NCBI RefSeq assembly: GCF_048771995.1
Contig: NC_133027.1
Location: forward strand, 99,632,501-99,696,500
Source of the DNA: Taeniopygia guttata
Lineage: Eukaryota; Chordata; Aves; Passeriformes; Estrildidae
Direction of reading: 5' to 3'
DNA: 64,000 nt
The notes under the pieces: model-generated
What the model was told of the DNA's origin: nothing
The model's input: the letters and a program-made list of their open reading frames with translations, nothing else
The model's database searches: none
Part shown: piece after piece, positions 1-12,720 of the stretch
How positions within the stretch are numbered: the stretch's first letter is position 1
Layout of the letters: each line of letters begins with the position of its first letter
Program-made: the position numbers and the translations under genes

Positions 1-3000
1 TATAATGAAAACTTGAACATGAAAGAAACCTTAGGTACCTTGAAACCAAATGACTGGAATCTTGTATCTCACAGAATGCAAAATGGTTTTGAGGTAGAAG
101 CCTCAAGGCATAAGTAGAAAAGAAGTGGCATAAAGAGAGTGGTAAGAATTATAAGCAGAGAGCATTTAACAGAAAAAAAAAGTCTGATTCAGGTAGATCT
201 CAAACATCAATAAGTGGGAGAATGAAGGGAAAATTTATCTGGAAAATCAAGTTGATTTATGGTATATGGCATCTGAAAAAACAGCAAGATGTTATCCAGC
301 TGTGACATAATAGTGTAAGAAGGAAGTGATGTTGCTTTCCGTTGAGGAAGAAGTGGGGTTTAGAAATAGTCTGCATTTGATTCTAAAACTAAATATGTAT
401 TTTTGCCTCAATTTGCAGTAAAGATGGTGATCTTGAACATGGGGTTGGAGGGTAGGATGGCTAATAGCTAGGAGGGAAAGAAAATTGCTAGTATTACATA
501 CAAGATGGAAGTAAAACACAGTCTACAGCTTCTGGGCAGAAAGAACAGATAATGCCCATTCTAGAAGTCAGAAAATCATGTCAAATGAAATCATTTGTCT
601 GGTAGTAAGCTTTTTAAAGTAAGTATGTCAGGAAATGTGAAGGTATAATGTTTGTTTACCAAAGGTAGTCCTTACCAGATTAACCTGAGATCTTCCTTTG
701 ATAATATCATTCAACTTCTAGATAAAGGAGGAGATGACAGGAACTAGCAGAGCACTACCAGAGACTAATGGAGGTGATGGAGTATCAATAGAGGATAAAG
801 CAAAATCTAATGATCAGAAATTAGGTCTGAGTAAAGGTTGTTTCCTTTTCTTCCTACCATCACAACCCCTCACACTCCCCCAGTGCTCAGGATAAATTTG
901 GATTAAACCTATTAGATATTTTCTTTAATGATGCTGATACAAGAAAGTGGTTGGGAATAAATTTGTAAATGACCCAGTGCTTACAGGTACCAATAGTAAG
1001 GAAAATTAGGAAACCACATACATTTAAACTGATAGAGAAATATAAATGCAGTTAACGTCAAGAGTATAAAAGCAAGACCCTAGTATCAGAAATATTCACT
1101 AGCTGCTGGGAGCTCATCACTTCAAAAAGATGACAAAGAAGGACAGAATATGGTAGTTTATCACAGCATGATATGAAATGTCATTCAGCTTCAGCATTAG
1201 AATGACAAATGCAGTCTTAAGCGTGGCTGGGCAACAGGTTAAGTGCCTTCACACGGGCACTTAATGGCAGTGTGGAAGTACTTATTTGGAGATGCACACA
1301 AGCAGCCATGAGCTGGCTTTGAGATGTAACAAACTGAAGGGGTTGTTCTGCCATGATTATTTCTGTTGCCTTCATTTCAGCTTTGTTCATGTTGCTAAAT
1401 TGGGTAGGGACAGACAGCCACAAGCTGTCAAGCCAGTTTGTAATTAAGCCATGACTTAGCATGGCTTAATAAGTTACTACACCACAGACAAGCTGTAATA
1501 GCTGCCTCTGTGTATGCTCCCAGCTCACCCAGCTGCAGAAGGAAAACGTGTTCATTTCAGCTATGACAGGCTGCCATAGCATCCTTGCTGATAAGGAATA
1601 ATTTGCCTGGCTAACTCAGTAACTTGTGAGCATGTGTTCACACTTTTCCTCTCTGCCACTGGGAAGCTCAGAACTCAGTGCAGTATTGGTAGTAGCACAG
1701 GACACAGATCAGAAGTGTTAGTTTTGTTAACTTCTTGCTGAGATGTCTCCTATTCCAGTCTAAAATACTGCTAAACATTTTGCTTTGGTGTTAGAATACC
1801 TCCTTTTGCTTAGACTACTCTCATCCACCATCCCTAATGTGTCTTCATCTTTACTACTGCCCAAGTTTGTTCTTCACTAACTATCCAGACTTTAATCCTT
1901 TCTGCCTTTGACTGAAGTATTTTAAGAGAGCTTAGTATGTTTTAAGATAGTACAAAATCTTAAGCATGTCAACTGTAAAATATTTATCATCTTCTAAGCT
2001 TATGTTATTGAAGGAGTCAATCAAGTTTCCCTAACAAACTTGCTTTTAAGCTCCATAAAATAGATGAGTTCTGGTAACAATAGCCTCTCAATTTTCAAAC
2101 ACCTTTCAAATACTCCATAGACACAAAATTCTATAGCTGAGACCATTCTAATGAAAATTTAGAAGTAGGCATGAGAGTAAAAGTAAAAATAAGCCTGAAG
2201 AGTTTATCATTGAAACATGTAGATATTAACTGAGATGTCTTACTGTCAATGCAATTCCATTGCTACCTTTTGCTGCCCACTTACACTTCTTTCTTAACCA
2301 TAGTCTCTAATAGTAATCTAATGACAAGTTAACAGCTTCCTATTTAGTCCTTGTGATATTTCCTAATTCATTTGGAATTATCATTGCTGTTAATTCAATT
2401 AGTTCATTACTGTTAATTATCAATACTGTTAATATTTTACCTTTCCTTACCTTAACTATGAGAAGTAATTACCTGGGAGAGTGGCAAAGGTTGCTTCATA
2501 AAATCACTGACATTTTAAAAATACCTTCCCACATAAAATCAGTGGCACTTCACCTTCCCACTTTTCCATTCACTGTCATCTCTCTTAATCCCCTTTGCTG
2601 AGGAAGAATAACAGCTTGAGGACTCCATTGAGAGCGGGGGCTTGTAGCACACACTGTTCTCATGGGTAAGTGAAGCTGCCTGGAATGGGCCAACACATCG
2701 GGCAGAAGCAATCTGATCTATGTGAGTGGTCTGTATTATTCAAGGATGTTTCTGCTGAGGGCATTCTGTTAAGATCAGAGGAGCTGTTAAACTGGAATAG
2801 ATGTGACTCACCATCCTTCTGAGGGGAAAAACACCAGCAACCAAACTGTGCAGTGTGAAGGGCAGTCCTAATACACATTTGAAATATAAACAATGAACAA
2901 ACCAGGTCCTGAAGAGTTGGGGTTTTTTTCTTTTTTTTCAAGAAAGGGGGAAAAACAGTCTGCTGACAGAAACTTCATGCATGTCCAGTAGGGCACTGAA

Positions 3001-5697
3001 CCTTTTCCTGAAGTTTCTGCTAAACTGCAGCAGGGACTGTTGAGTAATTTATACATGCATGCAACTGAATACCAGTTTAAGTAGAAAGGAAAAGTGGCCA
3101 GAAATCAAACTAAGAAAATTCAGCTTGTGGCAAGGGAAGGGCCCCTTTCTCTTAAATCTCATAGTGGCTAAGCAGTGCTGTTGGCATCCATTCTAGTGGT
3201 GCACAACCCCAGAAGAAGTGGCCCAGCAGGCCAGAGCTACAGATGGGACTGTTGTGAACTTGCTAATGGAAACATTTGGTGGTGAGTCAGTTGAAGGGCT
3301 GCCAACAGCCAACTCTTCCAGTGAGGTCAACAGGCTGCACACCAGCTTGGGAGGTAAAGGTATGAATAGCATTGTGAGCAAGGGTAACACTGACTCCAAT
3401 GGAGTCCCTCATTCAAGGAAAAAAAATAGTTAATTATTCCTTTTCTGCATTTTTGTAGAATAATTTGTTGGGTGTGATCCCTGACCATCGAAGCTGCCCA
3501 TGTCAGACACTGTCACATTACATCTATTTCAATTTTAAGTTCTGAGCAAAGAGCTTTGCTTTCCACACACAATATCCATGTACATCCCATGTTGTCTTGC
3601 ACAGCTCATTAACACTTTTAATTTTAAAACATATAAGCATATAATGAATCTTCACAAAGAAAAGTAAAACAATGCAGGCCAGGTTCCATGTTGTTGCTTA
3701 TACGCTTTTTTTTTCAATTAATAGTGTTCAGGGTTTTTTTCCAAATATTTTTTCCAAAACAGCTGTTTTAAGATTTTTAAAGTATTGTCAAATCCTTTGT
3801 CTGGAAAGAAAATGTGTGTATTTCTTGCTAGCATATCTGCATGAATAAAATTCATGTCAGGGTAATAATTTATATAAGCTATTCTGGACTCTAGAAATTG
3901 TATTAGTGTCTGGACAGGGAAAAAAACCCAACACTCAGATACATTCTCACCATGGTGACCTATGAGAGAACTGTCACAACAGAAGCTGCTGTTGCCACTA
4001 CAATTTCCAGAGCTCCTGCTGTTCGTGTTGCTGCCGAGGAGAAAACCCACTGCCCTTCGCTGCACTTAAAGCTCAGTAAGATCAGATTGCAGCTTAAAGA
4101 TAATGTTCACACTTTACTGTACATCAGTATCAAAGAGAAAATGAGATGATCAAAATATGCCAGCCATAATAACAGTGTCAACATGAAGTGTGCTGTTTAT
4201 TTCCTTTGAGGTACCAAGCGCTCTGACTCCCTCCTGTTGCAGCAAAGACAAACCAGGATCTGATCACAGCCTTTGGGGTCAGCTCTGCTCAGGCCAGAGG
4301 GCCACCAGTCCTGGCAGGAGTACAAGCCAGGTAAGAAGTAGAGGAAAATAAAATCTCATGTTTCCGAAACACAAAAATAAATTAGTTGTTACAGTTATAT
4401 GAGAGAAAATAGAAAATAAGAACAGTCTTGTTGACTTTCTGCACAATGAAGGTTACATACTCTGTTCCCACACTCCACCAAAGGACTGTCAGTTATTATA
4501 AGCATATTGGGAAAGCCATTTTTGCCAACTAGAGAACTACTAAGTCAGAGAAATGTGTAAACCACACCTTTTTAACAGGCAACCTATGTCCCAACTAAAC
4601 AAGTGTATTTCAAATTATTAGACAATATTTTCTAATTTCAAAGACTATTGAAAGCTAGTGACAAGGGGACATCAGAATTTAAATGTGAATGTTCCACTTT
4701 GCAGAAATGAGCAGTTTCATTAATTTTATGCTATGCAGTACGAAAATGAAACAAAACCAAAAAAAACTTGATGATAGGACTTGACATTTTAAAAGCAGTA
4801 TTTCTGAAAGTGAAAGGGCCCCCAGAAGACCTCTGATTAGCCTGCTCATGATCAAGAAACTCTGGAATAAATAACTCTGCAACTGCCAGGGCATCTATAA
4901 TTAACTATGGCTAAGGGAATTAGAGTTGGAAGTTACTGTGATGGTTGCAAAGTTTCTGATATTATAAAGTGAGGAAGTAAGAGGAATGAAATTATTTGAG
5001 AAAATGCTCCAGGCCCTAAACTGATCATCATTATTAGTGGCATCTCATGTCTGAACCCTATGAATTAAGAAATCCATTACTCACAAGCTATGAGGTTAGG
5101 GTCTGATGTACAGTCAATAGGTTTATTATATGTAATTTAGGAGATCTTAAAAAGGCATGAAAAAAAAGTTCATGAAGGAAGTTACACTGCCTGGGAAGTG
5201 GAGACCCAAATCAAGTTATAATTCAACTGACTTTCCAAGCAGGAAGGTAAACCTACATTTGGAAATCACGTGTCAAAGGATCGCTGCATCTCAGATATTA
5301 TTCCATTTGAGGCAAGAGAAAACAAATTTCATTTGCATTCACCTAAACAACTCTGGTTGGTCAAAACTGCCATACTATATATTGGAATTGCCTCTATATT
5401 GAAGGAAGCAAGGGAAGGGCAGTGCTCCAAAGAAATGCTCTGAGGTTTAGCCTCTCTCACAGTTGGGAATTCCCTCATGCTTCGGGCAGGGGCAGGAAAA
5501 ACCCAGCGGAGAAGTAGATCCTGATCCTGATCCTGTACCGGCTCCTTGATTGCCAGAGGCAGGCTGTGAGTGACTGCCAGAACAATGTACATATTGAAAT
5601 TGGATTTTCTTGTTTCTATGCTTTTTGTTTGCATGTTTCCATATTTTAATCAGAACCTTAACCCTCACTTTACTAGTACAGTTTTTCCCCCTTGTTT
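1..5697. other. Noncoding stretch, no gene recognised
   Basis: Only short chance frames occur on both strands, with overlapping frames in several phases and no domain I recognise. The stretch is AT-rich. I see no CR1 end, LTR, tRNA or tandem array. A short GATCCT repeat (about three units, near 5517-5535) is the only small-scale pattern noted. Confidence 0.6.
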
Positions 5698-5836
5698 ATT
5701 TGTTTATTTATTATTATTATTTGTTATAACTTATTATAATGTAATATATTATACTATATAATATTATAAATTATATAACATGTATATTATTATATATGTT
5801 ATTATTTTTTTATAACTTATTATTATTTGTTATAAC
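5698..5836. repeat. A+T-only low-complexity block
   Basis: About 140 bp composed almost entirely of A and T, made of TTA/TAT-type units. A 20-bp segment (TTATTATTATTTGTTATAAC) occurs at 5711-5730 and again at 5817-5836, so an identical direct repeat brackets most of the block. It contains many short self-complementary AT stretches. Confidence 0.85.
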
Positions 5837-8800
5837 ACCGATTTCAAGTAAGAGCGGCAAGCACAAGGAATTTATTTCTAAAGAAGCATCATGTCCAAAT
5901 AAATAACTTGGCTCACAAACCTTTAGGATACCCATAACCTAGGAGAAATTTGAAAATCAAGGTGGTTCTTAACAAAGAGCAAGTAAATGTTACACTATGG
6001 GAGAAGTCTTTCCAGTGGGGCATTTATTGAACACATGAGATTTCACAATTGCAGGTGCTCAACTGAGATTAAATCTTTTGGAAGTTACACAGGGCTATAG
6101 CTCTGCCATGGATGCAATAAATCACAGGGAAGGAGGGCCAAGGCAGAAGAACAGGTGGAACTCCAAGACAGTCAAATGAGAGTGCCATGGAACCAGAGAG
6201 TGTACAACTGCCAGGAGAAGCCAAGTGAGTATCTTACATGTCTAAAAAAGTTCAATAAATGTAAATATTATAGTGCATTTCAAAAGGGTCTAATAACAGC
6301 AAAAGTCTGACAGCTGGAAAAGAAAGAATAACAACATAATAGCCAGAGAGCACTACTGCATAAAGCTCTGACATGTTAATAAGGTCAGCTTTTTCATAAA
6401 GTGTTCGAAATAAAAATAATTAAGAGAGGCTCCACAGCTGAAGTGTAATAAGCACAGAGGTAAGTACATAGTGGACACTGCCAAATACACTGCTGGCACC
6501 TCCATATCACAGTATGGTACCTAGAACTGGATGCTAGCAGTGAATAAGCTACAGAGGTACAGAAAAATCTCAGTGCTTGTTTATTCGGCTAGAGAGGGAC
6601 CTTTGGATACAGGCTTTGCAATCACATATGTTTACCTAAGATAGGCCAGTATTAGCTTAAACACCATAAACTGCTTATTTGCATTTCTAGAGGGCCTTGG
6701 TAATTTTCACTCCTTGAAAAACTTTTGCTTTTTTTCAATTACCAGCACATCACTTTCACGTTGTCATTATATTTTTTGCAAATCAAGAGTAAAAGAAAGG
6801 AAGATACAGTATTTGCAGAGACATCAAATCACCGGGGCATCCAGTGGTTATGACCTCTGGGTTTATTTATTCAATCTATGGCTCTCTGGAAACAGGAAGT
6901 AGGCAAGATGACTTGCTCTGGTACTGGCAATAGCCTATTTCTTACACCATTCTTTCTAGAAGCCCTTTCCCTTTCAGCAATAAAACACAGGAAGGACCAG
7001 AGCCCCTTGAGAAAGAGGGCTTTTAGAAATGAGCTACTGTCAGAACAATTAATCCAGTAATCACTCTTGTCTCCTCACAGGTCTGTAGCACTGCTTGGAA
7101 AGCAGGAGACCAGAAGTGAGATGTCTGAATTACTTGAAGATACTAATATACCTTCAGCTGCTATATTTCTTGGGCGCTCATCTCTTCAACATGGGGAACT
7201 TGCTGCAAGCAACCTGTTGGATATATTCAGTAATTATGGCACTTTCAGGAAATTGCTGTGCCCTGCAGCAAAGGATGGAGTGCAGTATACGGGCCTCTCC
7301 TGTTTTTGGAGAAAGTTGTAGCATATCAAAAGTGGGCAGCTCTTCTACAGAGGCTCCCTCTCACAGGAGCATAGAAGAGCTGAGTCCTTTGTGCCTGTTT
7401 GGTAGAAATTGTGGATGGCCTTGGACCAAATGAGACTGTGAGTGGCAGTGCAACAACAAGAGAAGGAATGTTAATGGCCAGAACATGTGGGGACTCAGGG
7501 AGAAACATGTATTTCAACTTCTATTCAAACCTTGTCATACAGCTGTGTTGTTCTCCTTGTATCATGCTCCATTACATACAGAATCTTAATGATCACTGAA
7601 GTTTGAAGTAACAAAAAGAAGTTATATTCTATTTTTAAACACATTTAACTCAAAGGGCAAACCCAACAGCTTCTGAATTCTAGTGACAGAATTACAAGAA
7701 AGCCCTGTGTGAACAATGATGTGGGCAGGAAGGTATGACTAAAGACAAAGTCTGGGGGTTTTGTTCTTCAAAACCAAAACAAAGGACTGTACACTCAAAG
7801 TACAAGGAAGTCAGTGAAGCCAAAACCACTGGGGATGAAGTGTCCACTCACCCAGCGTTTTCAGATTTAGAGAACACGGCAATTTAGTAAACCCCAGAGA
7901 TGAGAAGACAGAATCATAGAAAAATTCTTGCATGATTAGGAATCATGCCTGACTGACTGCAGGAGCAAGGGAAGTAAAACACACAGCCCCAAAACACTAT
8001 CAAAGCTGACACACTTTTGAGAAGTAACATAAAATCCCAGAGAAAGAGGGAAGGGTATGTGGCTTGGGGTCATCAACTGTTCTTTCAGAATATCAGAAAG
8101 GTGGAGAAAAGTCTAGAAACCTCGATCAACTTACTGAAGCATTTGATAACTTATTTTGAGGGAGGATACGTGCATCTCATTTTCTGTTGTTTGAACATTC
8201 ATTAGTCATTTGTCAGAAGAGTTTAAAAAGCAAATTATGCAGAAGTAGTCCAAGCAAAATATTTTTTCGTCTCCCTTAGCTTGTGTGGTGGATAAAGAAT
8301 CCTGGAGTCAGAACGAGATTATTATAAATCCTGATTTACAAAAACATAGGAGTCTTCATCAAAGAGTATGAGATTGAAGAGAAGCTTTTATTTGGTTCCA
8401 AGAGAGAGTCTCACTGGGGTAGTTGTCTCCTCAGTTACTACAGCCTATACTGTAACAGGAATTACTTTTCAGAGTGCTACACCATAGCAGATTTTGACTA
8501 GAATTTGGAGAGAGACAAATAATGGGACTGATCATGTTCCCATTAAAATCTTCCATATAATTTCTACTCTTTCAGAAAAAGTAAAATCACTCTGAAGACA
8601 TCTGTAGTAGCATTTAAAGAATTGCTTTCACACCTACTTCTATACAATTTAATTCTGTCGATTGAAATGAGGCAATATATGTTTTTCAGTCTTAAAGATG
8701 AAAACAGAATCAGGTCAACTTGCCTTTTTTTAATAATTATTCATTGCCTTGCCTAGGGACCTTGCCTTACCATAGTTGAGGCCCACAAGCACTGCTGCTA

Positions 8801-11800
8801 AAGCCACAGCAGAGAGGCAGTGATTATGTATTAGGCCTTTAGGTCCATGGCATCAGTAGATTATCAATGTTTCTACCTCCAGTGCTTTCAGACAGACCTT
8901 CATCTCTGGAAAGCACGGTTGCACTTATCCACATTATTTTCAAAATTGATTTCAAAGCATTCTGCAAAACATAATCTGAACACACATTTAATAAGACATA
9001 AAAACAAATCAAGGCAACTATTGAAGAAGCGTATCTGACTCTGTAGTTAAAGCCTACTAAATTAAATTTTAAAGAATTCACTCAGACTGGAAATCATATC
9101 ACTGTGTGTGGGCACAGAAGAAGGCTCAGTAAATTCAGGCTCAGTGGGTGAGTCAGCATGAGTCATCAGCAGACATACCATCCTATGGTTATATGAATCC
9201 ACAAGGTACATTTAGAAACATGTCACAGTAACAAAATAATGCCATCCTCCTGCTTTTTGTCTAGATGACAACAATGACAGCCCTGACTTTCCTAAAATAT
9301 TGTAGGAGTTCTCAGCTCAACATGTGGGGTTAGAAAAAAAATCCCCCTGTTTTGCTATTTTCATTAAGCAAAGCTAACACAGATATGATAAGCTGGTAGG
9401 AAAGCCTCAGGTTGTAAATAAAATCATGTAGGTAGTTGCATTACACTGACAAACAACTGAGCAACATCTGCTTATCAGGTGGATTTCTCATCACTTGATT
9501 GAAACATGAGGAGGTTTTTTTTGCTCTTCTAATTTTAATTGTTTCCATCACTCAGAATTTCAAGTGGGTAATAAGATGCTATGACAAATGAAGTCATGTA
9601 GCTGACATCACCATCTGTGTAATAAGCAAAATCGTGTCAGTTTTGTTCTGAAGGAGTTTTTAATTGTGGCATTTACTGAAAGACTGAATGCAAACTAGAT
9701 GAGCACTTGTAAAGCTGAAATTATTGCTGTTTTCTTGTCTTTTACTTTTCTTAATTTCCAGGGAAATGTTAAATTGTATACTCTATATTTCATTTTCCTC
9801 TGAAATGGACTTCATTTTCTTCCAGCCTGTCATTTCATATAGGATATATAATTACCCAAAATACACCAACTTGTACAGCAATACAAGTAAAGCACATTTC
9901 ACTCCTTCTCACATGAATTTTTGGAGCTTTAATATATAGATTGTCTTTAATTTTGCTAAAGATAAGGGAAATTTCGCCAGTAATATGTCTGCACTTAGGA
10001 TGTAGTGAATGGACTAGGATTGCTCACAGGCATATCCATACACAGCTATTTGACTGCCTGACCACCTCACAGCCCAGTCTGGAAACGCAATTCCCTGCCA
10101 CGATTAGTCATCCACTTGGATCCCACTTACTGCAGTGATGCCACACAGATGCAGCCAAATTCACATCAGCTAATCTAGTTACAAAACAGAGGCCCTGGTT
10201 CTATCAGATATAGCAAAATCTGTGTAAATATAAATTACTTAACCTCTTAGTTTAGGCTGTAGACCCTTGTTTCTCGCTCTCCCAACAGCGTGACAAATGC
10301 ATTCTGAATTTGTTCTTTCATTATTCTGAAGTGAAGGATGTTTCCTGGATTTATTCCTATTATGTTTTGGTTCACTAGCTAACTCCTTTCCAGGGGTACG
10401 GTTGTCTCTACATCATGTAGTTAGTATTTCAGTGATGCTCGTCATTTGCTATTGCCATGTTCTAGTAAGCTTAGTAAAAATTTGGGGTTGTTTGGACTTT
10501 TTTTAATTCTGTGAATTACATATTAACTCCTATATATTGCATAAAGAAGGGTACCCTTGGCAGTGCTGCTGACTGCTGACTCTGCCTGTTTTTATAAGAC
10601 TCCAGCCACAGCTGGAACTTTTCTGCTTGGGCCTTGGGCCCTGCTGGATGGAGGAGTGAATATTAGTGTCACTAAAACAGGTAACCTTTAGGCACACCTT
10701 GCAAAAGAACACAGTCCCCTTGAAGGTTTTGCAAGAAGCTCTGAGGGCAGAGTGGTTTTTGAGTGTCAAAGGCACCATAATATTGGACATGGCCTTCCAG
10801 CCTGTAAGTACAACCACAAGGACAAACTCAGAGTACCATTTACCAAACATCAGTGCTGTTTACTCACTGGGCAGGCAGCGTTGCCAAATCCCCACGCACA
10901 GCCCAAAGATTTCAGCACTTAACTCAGGTTGTAAATGAGATCAGTTAGCAACATATCTGTTAATGTCTAGCATGTCACAAGGAAAGCTCACAAAGAAAAT
11001 CAGAAATACTTTTCTTCAAACATGCTCACTCGATGCTATCTAGTAATAGATTTACTACAAACATTTTATTCAAAATCAAATTTTGCAGGACATTGCTGCT
11101 TTTTGACTGTAAACAGGGGAGAGCGGAAAACATTTTCTCCCATAAAACTCATTATCATACATTTATATAGTACATATATATAGAGTACATATATATATAT
11201 GCAATATACCTTTATGCACATGCATATATGTATCTTTTTGGAATATATTCTCAGCATGTAGTCTTTCCAAGGAGAGTAAATATTCAATATGCTTCATATA
11301 TTTTAATCTGTATTTTATACAAAAATGTAAAGTAGTGTCTATTTTATTAAACTCATTATCAAATGCTGCTGGAAGCAATACTCAGTCTTCTGATAGATTG
11401 CTCTTTCTTCAGTTTTCCTTACAGTTAAAGTGGGTTGATGAACACTAGATTAAATTGTTAAAAATGAGGCAAAATCCTCATTTCCTTATGCTTTTATCAG
11501 ATATTAAAATTAACATTTGGGGAAGTTTATTTCCAAACTTGCTATGTGTAGGAGAAATCCACTTTGGTAACCATACAATAGATTCAGAACAAAGGATTTT
11601 TCAAAGTAACAGCGAGAGGTGACATAACAAACAATAATTCTTGAGTTACCTTTGAAAAAGGATCTCTCTGCCAGCACAGGCTACCAGAACCTACAGGAGG
11701 CACATGGAATTTCCTTTTCTTTCACCACAAGCTCTGCCAGGAGAAATGTCAAAACTGGAACTCACAGACTCAAATTTAAAAACTTCCAGTCATACCTCCA

Positions 11801-12670
11801 CAGATAGAGCCCTTGTGAGTGAGTAATCCAGTGAGTAGGCCTACAAGAGGGAAAACCACAGGTTTATTTATCTGCTTTCTGTCCTTCTGGTGCATTTAAG
11901 AGCAAGTCCCTTGGCTACATGGAAGAGCTACTGTCCCAGCCCAGCACCTCACCTGCCCAGACAGTGGAGATTCCCAAGTGCTCTGTCAATCTCTGCCTAC
12001 TCCCATTGAGGCTGCCTGGAAGGGTGGGATGGCTTCATGTCCAGGTTTTTGGTATGTCTTGGGGTAAGAGCTGCTCCTCACTTCAGCTCCACTGTTATGG
12101 AATATATCTGGCCTGAAAAAGCATCTCAGGACCTCAGTCCCATCAAGAACACACACAGGGGTCTGTCCAGGAAAACTCCAGCTGCCGTGACTGACTAGCA
12201 GCATGACAGTGGAAATGTTCATGTAGGCCTACTCCAAGAGATTGGGATGCTTTTTGTTAAAATTCTTTGTAGCCTGTGTAGTATTTTTCTGATTAAGTAA
12301 CTGCTAAATGCACTTCTGATGTCACTCTCTGTCTAAATAGACATTGGATGAGTTCAGCTAAGGAAATACCTGCTTCTTCTGTATCCTTGTATTCTGTGTT
12401 CTTGCTGGAAAGGGACTAGTAAAGGTTTTTTCTATTCTAGCAACACACAGATTTCCTAAAATGAAACTGCTGAGTAATCTTGGTAATTTTCCAGTACATC
12501 CTGCTTCATTGAATATACTTTAGGACATCTTTTTCATGGCTGTAGCATTTAGGTAATCATTAGCTAAGAGTTACTGATAGCATCAAACCCTGTGAGCTGT
12601 GCCATGAAGATCTACTGATATATTGGATAAACTGGATGTCAAGATCAGGCACAAATGCTGATATTCAAAT
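5837..12670. other. Noncoding stretch, no gene recognised
   Basis: No recognisable coding region or interspersed repeat. A good splice-acceptor-like pyrimidine tract ending in CAG lies at 7061-7080 and is followed by an open frame on the plus strand to 7321. No homology is recognised, and the adjacent frame is also open. AT-alternating sequence occurs around 11161-11235. Confidence 0.55.
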
Positions 12671-12720
12671 AAAAAAGAAAGAAAGAGGGAATGCATGGAA
12701 GAAGGAAAGAAAGGAAAGAC
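12671..12720. repeat. Purine-rich GAAA/GGAA tract
   Basis: About 50 bp that is nearly all purine on the plus strand, built of imperfect AAAG, GAAG and GGAAAG units and interrupted once by a short mixed stretch near 12692. It is an ordinary polypurine low-complexity tract. Confidence 0.75.
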
